NCBI GenBank assembly: GCA_020631735.1
Contig: CM036199.1
Location: 14,972,834 to 15,036,833 of the forward strand
Direction of reading: 5' to 3'
DNA from: Saccharum officinarum
Lineage: Eukaryota > Streptophyta > Magnoliopsida > Poales > Poaceae
Length of the DNA stretch: 64,000 bases
This document shows positions 1 to 10,334 of this stretch, one piece after another. Both the position numbers and the translations under genes were made by a program. Numbering within the stretch: the first letter of the stretch is position 1; each line of letters begins with the position of its first letter. Under the pieces are notes generated by a model. It saw nothing but the letters and a program-made list of their open reading frames with translations. It did not search any database and was not told the origin of the DNA.

Positions 1-1717
1 CTTCCGAGCATGTTGCACCCATTTATGCATCCATTATATTTATTGTGCATTCATGCAATAGGTGCACCGGAGGGGGTAACACTCCTCGAATTCGAGCCTG
101 TGATTCCGGAGGAGGACCAGGAGCAGCAGGAGCCCGAGGATCCAGCAGGCGAAGGAGTGCCCGCAGACGACCTTCCTGAGTGCCCGGACCACCGGCCTTC
201 AACTTTTCTGAAAGGCAAGCCCCGGTGCATGCTGAACCCATCGTTTTATAAATATATCTTGAGTACTTTTAATTGTTTATTGCATTAAGTTCTAGGAGTT
301 ATATGAAAACACTTGCTGCATTGTACCTGTCCTTGTCCAAATATCGTACTTAAATCCTATATTAGGTTTAGGCACGTGTCGATGCTTAGCCCTGCTTAGT
401 ATGGTAGAAGTCGGGTGATTTCCGGTCATCCGCGAGATATAGGACTGGGTCGTGAGTGGCTTATGGCTATCGTGATGGAACCATGCTTTAAAATGAAGTT
501 GAGACCGGGCGGGAGTTCGATGGTACAGCCGCAAGACACTTCACGTCTTGGGTGTGGAGCCATGCCCGTCTGAGTCGTTTAAGGACCGATTCACTGTACG
601 TCCTTGAGTCATGTTGAACGCAGTCTAACACTTAGTTGGCCGGATAAGTCGTTCCGACCGCGAAGCCGAGTAATGTGGTTCAGGCCGGGAATCGAATGGT
701 AGGTTGCTTCTTGGAGGAGAGAAAGGATGTGCTTGGGGACATTAGCGTGAGACCAAGGGGGGTTAGAGTCCCTATCACCTGGCAGAGTGTCGCCCTTGGG
801 TCGCGACATCATTCGGACCCGCGATTCCTGAATCATATGAAACGGTGGCTTGTGCGACCCTGGCAGGGGCCTGCGCGGTGAGTGTTAGAAATACCCTCCA
901 GCTGGATAGGAATTCGATTCGAATCGCCATCGCTCCCGGTTAGTGAGCACTTGACTTGAGCAGCGGCAACGTAGAACTCATTAAATGAACTGGTGGTTAA
1001 GGGAATGATACAATGTTGCCATAATGATATACCTGCTATGGATATAATAATAATGTTGTTTGATTATAATCAAGTGCATGTTTAGTACAGGTGCTAAGAT
1101 AGATGACAGGTAAATGCTAAAATAACTGCTAGTACAGGTTATAAGAGTTTCAATTACTTATGCCTTTATGCAAAAATGTTATGTCAGCTAGCCTCTTGTG
1201 TAAGCCTTGCATAATCCTTGGAGTCATCTTATTTCTGGTTTTCGACGGGTAAGTCTAGCTGAGTACATTCCAGTACTCAGGGTTTATTCCCTCCTATTGC
1301 AGATGACATGCTTTATCAGGGATTCTGCAAGACGTGTCTCCACCCTGCGGGTGATGATGACTAGATCACAAGGGCGTGATCGTCTTTATGTACTTTCCTC
1401 ATGCTTTTGCGGGTTGTCGATCATCCAGACCGGCAGTATTAAATTAACTAGTGTGTGTGTTATGCTTCCGCTACTTTCAAACTTGGTTTGTAATAATTGC
1501 TACTCCGTTTGTGTAAACTTATTTCAGCACTACTTGTGAAATGTAACGTATGATGTTGTATGTTGAATGATGCGATCCTGGTTGTAAGCGAGTTGGTTTG
1601 AAATCCTTCGTGGTTTCGATTGACTACCGGGATTATATGGGCTCAAGTTTGAAAATTTGAGCGCTTCGGTGCTTGTTTTTGTACTTGTGCTCTTATAATT
1701 TGGTCGGTTCTGTTACA
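1..1717 (+). repeat. Gypsy copy 1, 5' LTR (3' part only)
   Basis: Positions 1-902 repeat almost base for base at 63099-64000, and 536-1717 repeat at 5903-7074. The LTR ends TGTTACA at 1717; the family's LTR starts TGTAACA (59807), a perfect 7-bp terminal inverted repeat. Adding the 3292 bases between 59807 and 63098 to the 1717 here gives a full LTR of about 5.0 kb, very long for a plant LTR. Differences between copies are mostly single-base indels in homopolymer runs. Confidence 0.92.
10..288 (+). other. Coding-like GC-rich segment inside the gypsy LTR
   Basis: An ATG-started frame of 92 codons with a Pro/Glu/Asp-rich middle (for example EFEPVIPEEDQEQQEPEDP). It is repeated without visible change at 63108-63385. 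The GC-rich part begins at about 61, directly after a TTCATGCAATAG stretch that resembles a 3' splice site, and it stands out from the AT-rich LTR around it. It may be an LTR-borne exon or a leader ORF. I do not recognise a domain. The reverse strand is also open but looks like a shadow. Confidence 0.4.
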
Positions 1718-1719
1718 GC

Positions 1720-1731
1720 TGGTATCGGAGC
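1720..1731 (+). other. Gypsy primer binding site (tRNA-iMet type)
   Basis: TGGTATCGGAGC starts two bases after the LTR end. It differs by one base from the TGGTATCAGAGC used by most plant retrotransposons primed by initiator tRNA-Met, and the copia element in this window carries the exact form. Confidence 0.85.
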
Positions 1732-1991
1732 ATAATTCAACATTAAACACATCTTACGGGTAATTAAAAACAAAAGTATTTGTTTGCGAAAAGGGTTAAA
1801 CTCTAAAAAATTATTTTATAGGTATGCCAGTGATCACATCCCTTAGCCCAAATAAGGACTCTTATGTGGCTTATTATAAAGACTAACTTGGGGGCCTTGT
1901 TTGTTTGTATTTCGACGTCCATACGGCGTGATATTGTATGGATGCCATTCACTTGGGTGGTAATGTATGGATCAATTGCCTCGACGCTCTG

Positions 1992-2492
1992 GTAAGTGTG
2001 AGTTGTGAGAGCATGATCGTCCAACCGACGATCTAGGGGAGAGTAGTTTTGGTGACTTGCATACTTACGTGTTTAAACCATGTAATTATGTAAGCACTTA
2101 ATTGTGGGAACCTTATTATCGGGTAGCTTTGATACTGAAGTATATACATCTGGGGATGTGTATATGGAAAGTATTTAATTTACTGCTTTCTTGTGTGCAT
2201 ATATTGGGAATTGTTGGGCTGCAATGAAATTTTCTGCAGGTACACTAACAGCGTAACGAGTAGACCGATAGTTTCGCTTATATGAGAGAACGTATGTATG
2301 CCACCACCTAGCGTTAGAACTTTAGGTTTCTACTAAGGTGAGAGGGCGTACGAAACGTGCATGCATCATGTTTAATTATATCATACATATCATTTACTCC
2401 CTCCTTAAAAATTTCTGTACTCCCGACTAAAGTAAATTTCGTATCCCCTAAATGATCCTCACTTTAAGTCGTATCTTATCTTGTTGCTACAG
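1992..2492 (+). other. Putative spliced leader intron of the gypsy RNA
   Basis: A strong donor (CTCTG|GTAAGTGT) lies at 1991/1992 downstream of the PBS. A pyrimidine-rich acceptor (TTGTTGCTACAG) ends at 2492, and the next three bases are the ATG of the H3-tail-like ORF. A second acceptor (GCCTTTTGCAG) ends at 3763 directly before the gag ATG. Splicing is inferred from consensus only. Confidence 0.5.
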
Positions 2493-2576
2493 ATGGCACG
2501 TACCAAGAGGACCGCTCGTAAGTCCACTGGGGTAGGGCACCGCGTCACCAGCTCGCTCCACGTGAGCCCCGCCTGA
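2493..2576 (+). CDS. Histone H3 tail-like leader ORF (27 codons in this copy)
   Basis: The frame opens with ATG at 2493, right after an acceptor-like CAG, and reads MARTKRTARKSTG before diverging; it stops at TGA 2574-2576. After removal of Met, 11 of the first 12 residues equal the histone H3 tail (ARTKQTARKSTG), with Q5 replaced by R. K4, R8, K9 and S10, the main modification sites, are kept. It lies between the LTR and gag, where extra ORFs are known in some plant LTR retrotransposons. The following coiled-coil frame (from 2566) is offset by one base, and the run of four C at 2567-2570 is the likely spot of the indel, so the two were probably one protein of roughly 200 residues. The role is unknown; histone mimicry is an inference. 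Confidence 0.6.
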   Translation: MARTKRTARKSTGVGHRVTSSLHVSPA

Positions 2577-3105
2577 GCCTACTGAGGTGGAAAGGCTGAG
2601 GGCAGAGCTAGCAGAGGTGACTGCTGCTAGGGATGCAGCACGGCAACAACTGGAACAAGTGATTCATGATCGTGATCAAGAAACGCTTGCAGTCCAGAGG
2701 TTGACAGTGGCAAACCACAACTGTCAACGCATGTTGGTCCGTGTGATGGAACAGAGGGATGAAGCCTGGCACGAGGAGAACGTTCTGAGAGCTCGTCAGT
2801 TTGAGCTCGAGCAACAGTTGGGGAACGCTGAAGAATACAATGATAATCTTCATGAAGAAGTGCACCGCCTGAACAACGAGCTTAATCCCCTGCTGCCTCA
2901 AAACAACAACGCCGATGAGGACATGGGTTCGGGAATCTTCATGGCTAAGGATGATGATGAAGTGGAGGTTGATGGACCACAGGATGCCCCACCTGCAGAA
3001 GCACCAGAGGAAGAGCCAGAAGAAGAAGAAGACGAGGAGTTAGAGCCTGTCAGTGATGAGGACGGCGGGGAGATCCTTGACACTGACTCGGAGGATGATG
3101 CTTAG
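2566..3105 (+). pseudogene. Coiled-coil/acidic-tail part of the gypsy leader ORF
   Basis: An open frame of about 180 codons without a nearby ATG: an in-frame TGA sits at 2563-2565 and the first in-frame ATG is deep inside, so it depends on an upstream start. Its first ~100 residues form a heptad-rich, charged coiled coil (ERLRAELAEV..., EQQLGNAEEYNDNL...). The last ~55 residues are extremely acidic, with EEEPEEEEDEELEP and a terminal DSEDD. Acidic tails of this kind occur in histone chaperones, among many other proteins. It precedes gag by 658 bases and is not part of the usual gag-pol set. The reverse strand shows a Ser-rich shadow only. Confidence 0.6.
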
Positions 3106-3763
3106 AGTAGTCATCACGTGCCTATAATGTTAGGATCGTCTTTTGTGCCCTCCCTGTGAAGGAGTGAGGCCTTGTAATAACTTGACTTTGGGATGTAAGG
3201 TTGAACCGTATGTTTCCTGAATGTAGTTTGAACCTGTTAATTTTGATCACAACTTGATGTCTTATTATGTTGCGTTCGATGATGGTGTCACAATTAGCAC
3301 CCGTCGGTGCCGCGACGAAACCGAGGGCCTCCTATGGCGCGCGACATAAGGCTGTGCTGCTTGGCACGCGCAGGTATCGAGGTGGCTAGTCATGATCCAC
3401 CATGGAACTCTTCATTGAGAAGTCTCTTTGTGGTCAGTTTGAAGTAGCCTTTCACAGTCAACTAAAAATCTTCAGATCGAATCCAAGTACCGTGCAAAAG
3501 GTCAAAAATCACGTAGATAGCAACGTAAACGGTCCGGTAACCGTTGTGCTCCCTGTGAGTGAGCCTTTATCAAATAGCATCTTGTTGGATTGCCAAGTAT
3601 GATCTCGTCAAATGATGCGCTAGAATGGATTGTGCGGATGTGATGAATTATTGAGCCTTAATCATTATGAGAAATCTATTCATACATTCACTTTGACATT
3701 TCGCAATAATTTATCTACAAAATTTCCCACATCGTCAGTGCTCATTGGCTATGCCTTTTGCAG
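3106..3763 (+). other. Gypsy untranslated spacer before gag
   Basis: No coding pattern is visible. The stretch ends with a pyrimidine-rich tract and CAG at 3761-3763, so that the gag ATG immediately follows a splice-acceptor consensus. A short GC-rich island lies at about 3300-3380. Confidence 0.5.
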
Positions 3764-5332
3764 ATGTCGTACAATCTACGCCGGGGTCATGGAAATGAGG
3801 AGGAGGAACAGCCGCCCCCTCCGCCACCACCTACTCCGGCTGAGCTGATGCAGACAGTGGTCGAAGGGCAGCGCATGTTGGCAGATGCTATGCACCAGCT
3901 GGCTAACCGGGAAGCTCGTCCTGGCCGCCAGGGCCCAGAGCCAAATCAGTACAGCGATTTCAAGGACTTTCTGGATACAAAGCCCCGCTCTTTAAGGAAG
4001 CGGAAGAACCACTGCAGGCTGACGAGTGGTTGAATACCATTGAACAAAAGTTTCGTCTGCTACGCCTGACTGATGAGCTGAAAACTGAGTATGCTTCCAT
4101 CAGTTGCATGGTCCGCGGGCATTTGGTGGAGCCACTATCGTTCCACACTGCCTGCCAATGTCCCAATTGCTTGGGATCAGTTTAAGGCGGCATTCCGAGG
4201 AAATTATATCCCTCCCGGTCTTATGGCAATCAAGCACACAGAGTTTATGAGGCTGTCGCAAGGAAACAAAAGCCTGACTGAATACTTGCAGTCCTTCAAC
4301 AACCTGGCAAGGTATGCCACAGAGTTTGTGGATACCGATGCCAAAAAGATTGCTAGCTTCAAAAGGGGCCTCAGCCCAAAACTGATGAAAACTATGGGCA
4401 CTAGCAAATGTACTACTTTCAATGATTTCATCAGCGATGCTTTGACCCAGGAGAACAACAATACTATTTATTCTGCCTCTAAGAGCCGTAAAAGGGCCCT
4501 TGAGGCAAGTGCTTCTCAGTCAAGGGCCTCAGCGGCACCGAGATCTTCCTCTCGCCCACCTGCTCAGAATACAAAGTTCCGTCCGCCGCAGAAGAAGCCT
4601 GCTGCAAAAACGGGGTTCCGTAAGGCTTATACCGTCGCTCTGCCAAAGGGGACTTCTGGACAGAGCAGCTCTAGTGTTCCTCCTAGCAATATGCCTTGCT
4701 GGAACTGCAACAAGTCAGGCCATTGGTCCAGGAATTGTCCTTACCCTAAGAAAAATGTCAACCAAGGTAGTCGTCAGGGACACGCCCATTATAACAGCAT
4801 TGAGGAAATTCCATCTGGTGAGGTGGTCACCGCTGGTAAGTTTCTAGTTGACCAACACCCCGCAGTGGTGGTTTTTGATTCAGGTGCTTCGCATTCCTTT
4901 ATCAGTCCTAAGTTTGCATCCAAATTTGCACACAAGTTGCATACTGTTGAAGGTGTGGGTTATTGTATTAGTGCTGCAAGTGGGAATATTTCCACAAACA
5001 AAGTAGTGGGGAACCTTGAGTTTGAGATAGAAGGGCGAAGTTATTCGCTTGCCCTATTGGTTTTACCTGGTTTAGACATAGATGTTATCTTGGGCATGAA
5101 TTGGATGAGTCAGAATGGGGTACTCATTGACACATCCGCTCGGGTAGTTATGCTCAGAGATCCTACATATCAAAAAGGTTTTCTAGTACAACTTCCCAGA
5201 AAGGTTGAATTGTCGGGGGAAATTCATGCTGTGCAAGCAAAGGCGTTGGCTGAAATTTCCGTAGTAAATGAATTTCCGGACGTTTTTCCGATGATTTGCC
5301 GGGACTCCTCCGGATCGGGATGTGGAGTTTAA
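3764..5332 (+). pseudogene. Gypsy gag-protease (frameshifted)
   Basis: Gag starts at ATG 3764 (MSYNLRRGHG...), with a proline-rich stretch then the nucleocapsid core (WWSHYRSTLP, then WDQFKAAFRGNYIPPG). A CCHC zinc knuckle (CWNCNKSGHWSRNC) lies at about 4699-4740. The aspartic protease follows with the DSGA motif (VVVFDSGASHSF) at about 4867-4902 and the LPGLDIDVILGMNW block near 5067-5108. Two frame changes are visible in gag, one near 3980 and one near 4090, where homology passes to another frame, and another near 5285-5300, after which the protein runs out of frame to the stop at 5332. Gag would form the particle and the protease would mature gag-pol. This copy cannot make them as read. 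Confidence 0.85.
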
Positions 5333-5802
5333 ATCGAGTTGTTGCCTGGACGCACCCATCTCTAGGAGACCCTATAGGATGCTCCAAATGAACTAGCTGA
5401 ACTTAAGGTGCAATTGAATGAACTTTTGAAGAAAGGGTTGATTCGTCCTAGTTCATCGCCGTGGGGATGTCCTGCTATCTTTGTAAAGAAGAAGGATTAG
5501 TCGTTGCGGATGTGCGTAGATTATAGACCTCTCAATGCAGTCACTGTCAAAAATAAGTACCTCTACACGAATCGACATCTTGTTCGATCAGTTGTCTAAA
5601 GCTAAAGTTTTCTCCAAGATCGATCTAAGATCGGCTACCATCAAATTAAAATTCGCCCGGAAGATGTTCCAAAGACAGCCTTTTCTACCAGATACGGTCT
5701 TTATGAGTATCTTGTTATGTTTCGGCTTGACAAATGCCCCCGCACACTTCATGTAACTTGATGAATTCGGTGTTTATGCCTGAATTGGACAAGTTTGTGG
5801 TG
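5333..5802 (+). pseudogene. Gypsy reverse transcriptase, N-terminal part
   Basis: Typical gypsy RT blocks are readable in shifting frames: [19 protein letters not shown] near 5420-5470, MCVDYRPLNAV near 5510-5540, [15 protein letters not shown] near 5590-5635, and [11 protein letters not shown] near 5721-5750. There is an in-frame amber at 5498-5500 and several single-base frame changes. The sequence stops at the gap just before the YVDD/FIDD catalytic loop, so the active-site aspartates are not in the assembly. Confidence 0.85.
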
Positions 5803-5902
5803 NNNNNNNNNNNNNNNNNNNNNNNNNNNNNNNNNNNNNNNNNNNNNNNNNNNNNNNNNNNNNNNNNNNNNNNNNNNNNNNNNNNNNNNNNNNNNNNNNN
5901 NN
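5803..5902. other. Assembly gap (100 N)
   Basis: Exactly 100 N, the conventional placeholder for a gap of unknown size. The left side ends in RT and the right side starts in the middle of the 3' LTR (equivalent to about base 536 of this window). From the known architecture at least several kb are missing: the rest of pol and most of a ~5 kb LTR. Confidence 0.95.
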
Positions 5903-7074
5903 CACTTCACGTCTTGGGTGTAGAGCCATGCCCATCTGAGTCGTTAAGGACCGATTCGCTGTACGTCTTGAGTCATGTTGAACGCAGTCTAACACTTAGT
6001 TGGCCGGATAAGTCGTTCCGACCGTGAAGCCGAGTAATGTGGTTCAGGCCGGGAATCGAATGGTAGGTTGCTTCTTGGAGGAGAGAAAGGATGTGCTTGG
6101 GGACATTGGCGTGAGACCAAGGGGGGGTTAGAGTCCCTATCACCTGGCAGAGTGTCGCCCTTGGGTCGCGACATCATTCGGACCGCGATTCCTGAATCAT
6201 ATGAAACGGTGGCTTGTGCGACCCTGGTAGGGGCTGCGCGGTGAGTGTTAGAAATACCCCTCCAGCTGGATAGGAATTCGATTCGAATCGCCGTCGCTCC
6301 CGGTTAGTGAGCACTTGACTTGAGCAGCGGCAACGTAGAACTCATTAAATGAACTGGTGTTAAGGGAATGATACAATGTTGCCATAATGATATACCTGCT
6401 ATGGATATATAATAATGTTGTTTGATTATAATCAAGTGCATGTTTAGTACAGGTGCTAAGATAGATGACAGGTAAATGCAAAAATAACTGCTAGTACAGG
6501 TTATAAGAGTTTCAATTACTTATGCCTTTATGCAAAAATGTTATGTCAGCTAGCCTCTTGTGTAAGCCTTGCATAATCCTTGGTGTCATCTTATTTCTGT
6601 TTTCGACGGGTAAGTCTAGCTGAGTACATTCCAGTACTCAGGGTTTATTCCCTCCTGTTGCAGATGACATGCTTTATCAGGGATTCTGCAAGACGTGGCT
6701 CCACCCTGCGGGTGATGATGACTAGATCACAGGGCGTGATCGTCTTTATGTACTTTCCTCATGCTTTTGCGGGTTGTCGATCATCCAGACTGGCAGTATT
6801 AAATTAACTAGTGTGTGTGTTATGCTTCCGCTACTTTCAAACTTGGTTTGTAATAATTGCTACTCCGTTTGTGTAACTTATTTCAGCACTACTTGTGAAA
6901 TGTAACGTATGATGTTGTATGTTGAATGATGCGATCCTGGTTGTAAGCGAGTTGGTTTGAAATCCTTCGTGTTTCGATTGACTACCGAATTATATGGGCT
7001 CAAGTTCGAAAATTTGAGCGCTTCGGTGCTTGTTTTTGTACTTGTGCTCTTATAATTTGGTCGGTTCTGTTACA
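5903..7074 (+). repeat. Gypsy copy 1, 3' LTR (last 1172 bases)
   Basis: Aligns with 536-1717 over its whole length and ends with the LTR terminus TGTTACA at 7074. The next base belongs to the copia LTR (the equivalent of 18840). Differences from the 5' copy are few and mainly single-base indels in runs, for example AAATACCCCTCC here against AAATACCCTCC at 889-900. Confidence 0.92.
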
Positions 7075-7926
7075 CGTCCGGTCACTCAGGTGTTTTTTCG
7101 GTTTTCGACCGTTACGAGCGACCGGCGCGTCCGGTCAGTACGACCGGCGCGTCCGGTCAGCTCGAGTTTTGCTGAGTCAGTAGGTAACGGTTCGTTTTGT
7201 CTGTGGGGGGTATAAATACATCTCCACCACCTCTTTTAGAGGTCTCTTGCTCATTTGATCAGTTGATAAACACCTTTGGAGTGCAAGGTAGTGCAAGAGC
7301 ACTAGTGAGGATAGAGATTTGAGAATCAAAGCTTGAGAGTTCCTCACTAGCGATTAGAGAGTAGCAAGTGTGCATCCACTTTCTCATTTGGGCTCGTAGT
7401 GGTCAAGTGAGAGTTCTAGCTTGTTACTCTTGGTGATCGCCATCACCTAGACGGCTTGGTGGTGATTGGGAGTTTGGTGATCATCCGGCGGAGCTTGTGG
7501 ATGACCCAACTCATCTTATGAGCGGTTATGGGTGATTCACCGCGACGGAGTGTCAAAGAATCAACCCGTAGAGAGCACTTGATCCTTGCGCGGATCAAGG
7601 GGAGCTACACCCTTGCGCGGATGCTCCAACGAGGACTAGTGGGGAGTGGCGACTCTTCGATACCTCGGAAAAACATCGCCGTGTTCCTTGCCCCTTTACA
7701 TTCAAGCATTTACATTCTCATATTTACTTTCATTGCTTGTTTACATTCCTAGACTTGCCATGCTAGACTAGGATTGGAAACTAGGGTGCAAAACTTTGTA
7801 TCGGTAGACTCTCTAGGAACACAAGTAGACACTAGGGGTGAATTCCGGCTTGTAGGATTTATTTCTTGCATTTATTTTTTAGAAAAGCCCAATTCACCCC
7901 CCCTCTTGGGCATCTTGATCCTTTCA
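7075..7926 (+). repeat. Copia 5' LTR (right part)
   Basis: Matches 18840-19690 base by base apart from a few changes. The missing first ~755 bases should lie on the other side of the gypsy insertion, before position 1 of this window. It ends CCTTTCA at 7926, followed by the PBS. The TATA box is retained. Confidence 0.92.
7211..7218 (+). promoter_or_regulatory. Copia LTR TATA box
   Basis: TATAAATA after a G-run, repeated at the same place in the 3' LTR (18975). It fits a pol II promoter, with transcription start expected about 30 bases downstream. Confidence 0.7.
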
Positions 7927-7928
7927 AT

Positions 7929-7940
7929 TGGTATCAGAGC
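7929..7940 (+). other. Copia primer binding site (tRNA-iMet)
   Basis: TGGTATCAGAGC, two bases after the LTR end: the exact standard complement of the plant initiator tRNA-Met 3' end. Confidence 0.92.
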
Positions 7941-7978
7941 CGTGTTGCTCTATTTTTGGCTTTACCGCCTAGAGCAAG

Positions 7979-10321
7979 ATGTCTAATGGGAAGGACCACC
8001 TCCCACTTTTGAGGGAGACGATTTTCCATATTGGAAAATTCGTATGGAGGCGTACCTCGAAGCCATAGATGTTGGGTGCCTTAGAGCCGCAACCGAAGGG
8101 CTTCCCCCATAAGGGATCCCGCTAACCAAGTGGTGACAAGGAGAAGTACGACCGGTGGAATGCAAAGGCCAAAAATGCACTCTACCGGGGCTTAGGCAAA
8201 GATATCTTCAATCGCGTGCGTAATGCAAAGAACGCTCATGAATTGTGGGAAATCTTTGTGCTCTCCATGAGGGAACTAAGAGTGAGCGTGAGGAACGCTA
8301 TCACATAGCCTTAAAGAAAATTAATTCTTTTGAGATGCTTCCCAAAGAAAGTGCTAATGACATGTACACTCGCTTGAATGTTCTTGTAGAGGACCTCAAT
8401 GCTCTTGGGCTCACCAAAATGAGCCAATCGGATGTTGCAAGGAAGATCTTGAGTGTGCTTCCCGTTGAGAAGTATGGACACATTGTCACCGTGCTTCACC
8501 AAAGTGATCTTTCCACCGCAACACCGACTCAAGTTTTAGGGAAAATCAATGCTCATGAGATGTACATGCATATCACTCCGGAAGAGGGCTCATCATCTTC
8601 CAAGAAGAAAGACTTGGCCTTCAAAGCTAGTCATGACAAGAAGAAGAAGAAGGGCCAAGCCATGATGGTGCAAGAAAGCTCAAGTGAAAGTGATGTTGAT
8701 GATGAATCACTTGCACTCATGGTGAGAAAGACCACCAAGATGCTAAAGAAGCTTAACAAGAGTGGCATCAAGTTCGATGGCAAGAAGAAGAAATTCTTCA
8801 CAAGTAGCAAGAGAAAGCCAATCTCGGAGATGGATTGCTACAATTGTGGTGAACTTGGCCACCTAGCTCATCAATGCCCTAGACCACCAAAAGACAAGTA
8901 CAAGAACAAGAACAAGGGCAAGAAAAATGATTCAAGTGATGAAGAAGAAGAGAAGAAGAAGAACAAGCCATACAAGAAGAAGGATGGCAAGAAGAAGGAG
9001 TTCCACAAGAAGAAGAAGGGAGGAAAGGCATACATTGTTGGTGATTGGCTCACCGACATTGAATCATCATGTGAGTCCTCCGAAGATGAGAGCGATGATG
9101 AGAAAGAGAAGGTTGCCGCATTTGTGATGGGGCCATCATCTTCACCAACATCTTCATCACCACCTTCACCGCCTCCTTCACCATCATCGTCCACTACTCA
9201 CCTATGCCTTATGGCCAAGGGTGAACGAAAGGTACAAAACCATGATAGTGATGATGATGATGATAGTGATAGTGATGATGAATATGACTCACCTTCTTAT
9301 GATGAACTTGTAAAATTGCTAAACAAATACACTAAAATCATAAGAAGAACTAGAAGTGAAAATGATGATCTTCAAAATGAAAATGAATCACTCTCATCGA
9401 AGCTTGAAAATATTCAAAAGACTAGTGGTGAGCTTAGAGTTCAAAATGAAGTGATGTCTTCCACTCTCAAGGAGCTCAAAACCTCTTATAAAGAGCTTAA
9501 AGATCAACATGATAAACTTGAGAAGAAGCATGATGAGCTCATCACTAGACATAATTCTCTAAAGACAAATACACCACATTAAAAATTGACTATGATAGTC
9601 TTGTGGTTGCTAATGAACTTGCTCTTGAGACACATGATGCTACTAACCATGTTGTTAAGTGTGATATAGCTACATCATGTGATGACTTGATCATTGAAAG
9701 CATTGAGCGAAGTTCTAGTAGCAAAGGCAAGAGTGTGGTTGAGTCAAGCAACCATGATGATTATGCCAAGATTAAGAGTGAGAATGAGAAGCTTGCAAAT
9801 GAGAACAAGAAGCTAAAAGGTTTGATGGCTCTTGAGAAGCAACCAACAAATGAGTCACTCATTGAAGAAAACAAAAAGCTCAAGCAAGAAAAAGAGCATC
9901 TCAAGACCGGCCTAAGCAAGTTCACAAGAGGCCAACATTTGCAAAGTGAGCTCCTCATGAACACCGTAATGAAGATGGATAGAAGTGGTATTGGGTACTT
10001 GGCAAATCAAGAGAAGAAAGCAAAAGCTCAACAACAACAAAGCAAGTCAAAGCCCAAGCCAAAGAGATGTGTTGAGTGTGGTCAAGAAGGTCACTTTGCT
10101 CATGAATGCAAAACTCCACCACCACAACCCTTGCCCAAGCATGCTAGACCTTTCGCCTTCAATGCTCATTATATGCTAAGAAAAGATTCAAATGGAAAGA
10201 TGAAAGTCATGTTTTTGGGTCCCCAAACAAGAATAGGCCAAAGAAAATATGGGTTGCCAAGTCACTAGTTGAGAAAGTCAAGGCCCCTCTCAAGTTTGGG
10301 TCCCTAAACAAAAAGCTTGAT
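7979..10321 (+). pseudogene. Copia gag (frameshifted)
   Basis: The expected start is ATG 7979 (MSNGKDH). The frame is lost within 30 bases and homology continues in other frames (for example DDFPYWKIRMEAYLEA). Long open stretches are 8245-9582 and 9603-10268. The gag core (ERYHIALKKINSFEML, then TRLNVLVEDLNALGL) is followed by the zinc knuckle CYNCGELGHLAHQC near 8838-8879, a Lys-rich and then Asp/Ser-rich region, a long coiled coil (LENIQKTSGELRVQNEV..., then KLANENKKLKGLM), and a second knuckle CVECGQEGHFAHEC near 10069-10110. Frame breaks are near 7998, 9575-9600 and 10235. It would form the virus-like particle. Both knuckles and the coiled coil fit SIRE-type gag. Confidence 0.85.
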
Positions 10322-10334
10322 CTTTTGTGTGTAG

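Larger units (their letters stand above)
1..7074 (+). mobile_element. Gypsy chromovirus LTR retrotransposon (Tekay/Del-like), copy 1, nested in a copia LTR
   Basis: Seen in order: the last 1717 bases of a 5' LTR, a tRNA-Met-type primer binding site, an extra leader ORF, gag with a CCHC knuckle, an aspartic protease, part of RT, a 100-N gap, and the last 1172 bases of a second LTR. The LTR ends match at 1717 and 7074 (both ...TGTTACA), but 1718 continues into a PBS while 7075 continues into the middle of a copia LTR. So 7074 is the outer end of the 3' LTR and the element inserted into the copia LTR. Missing at the gap are the rest of RT, RNase H, integrase and the first part of the 3' LTR. Clade assignment rests on the related copy at 57833-59806, whose integrase ends in a chromodomain. 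All coding regions here are broken. Confidence 0.9.

Noticed and set aside
2608..2901. Minus-strand 97-codon frame opposite the coiled-coil ORF
   Set aside because: Shadow of the plus-strand coiled coil; no domain and no context.
5734..6027. Frames running through the N gap
   Set aside because: N bases have no coding meaning; the two sides are RT and LTR.
7929..7940. tRNA-like match
   Set aside because: It is the primer binding site complementary to tRNA-iMet and not a tRNA gene; no cloverleaf is present. No tRNA or rRNA gene was found in the window.
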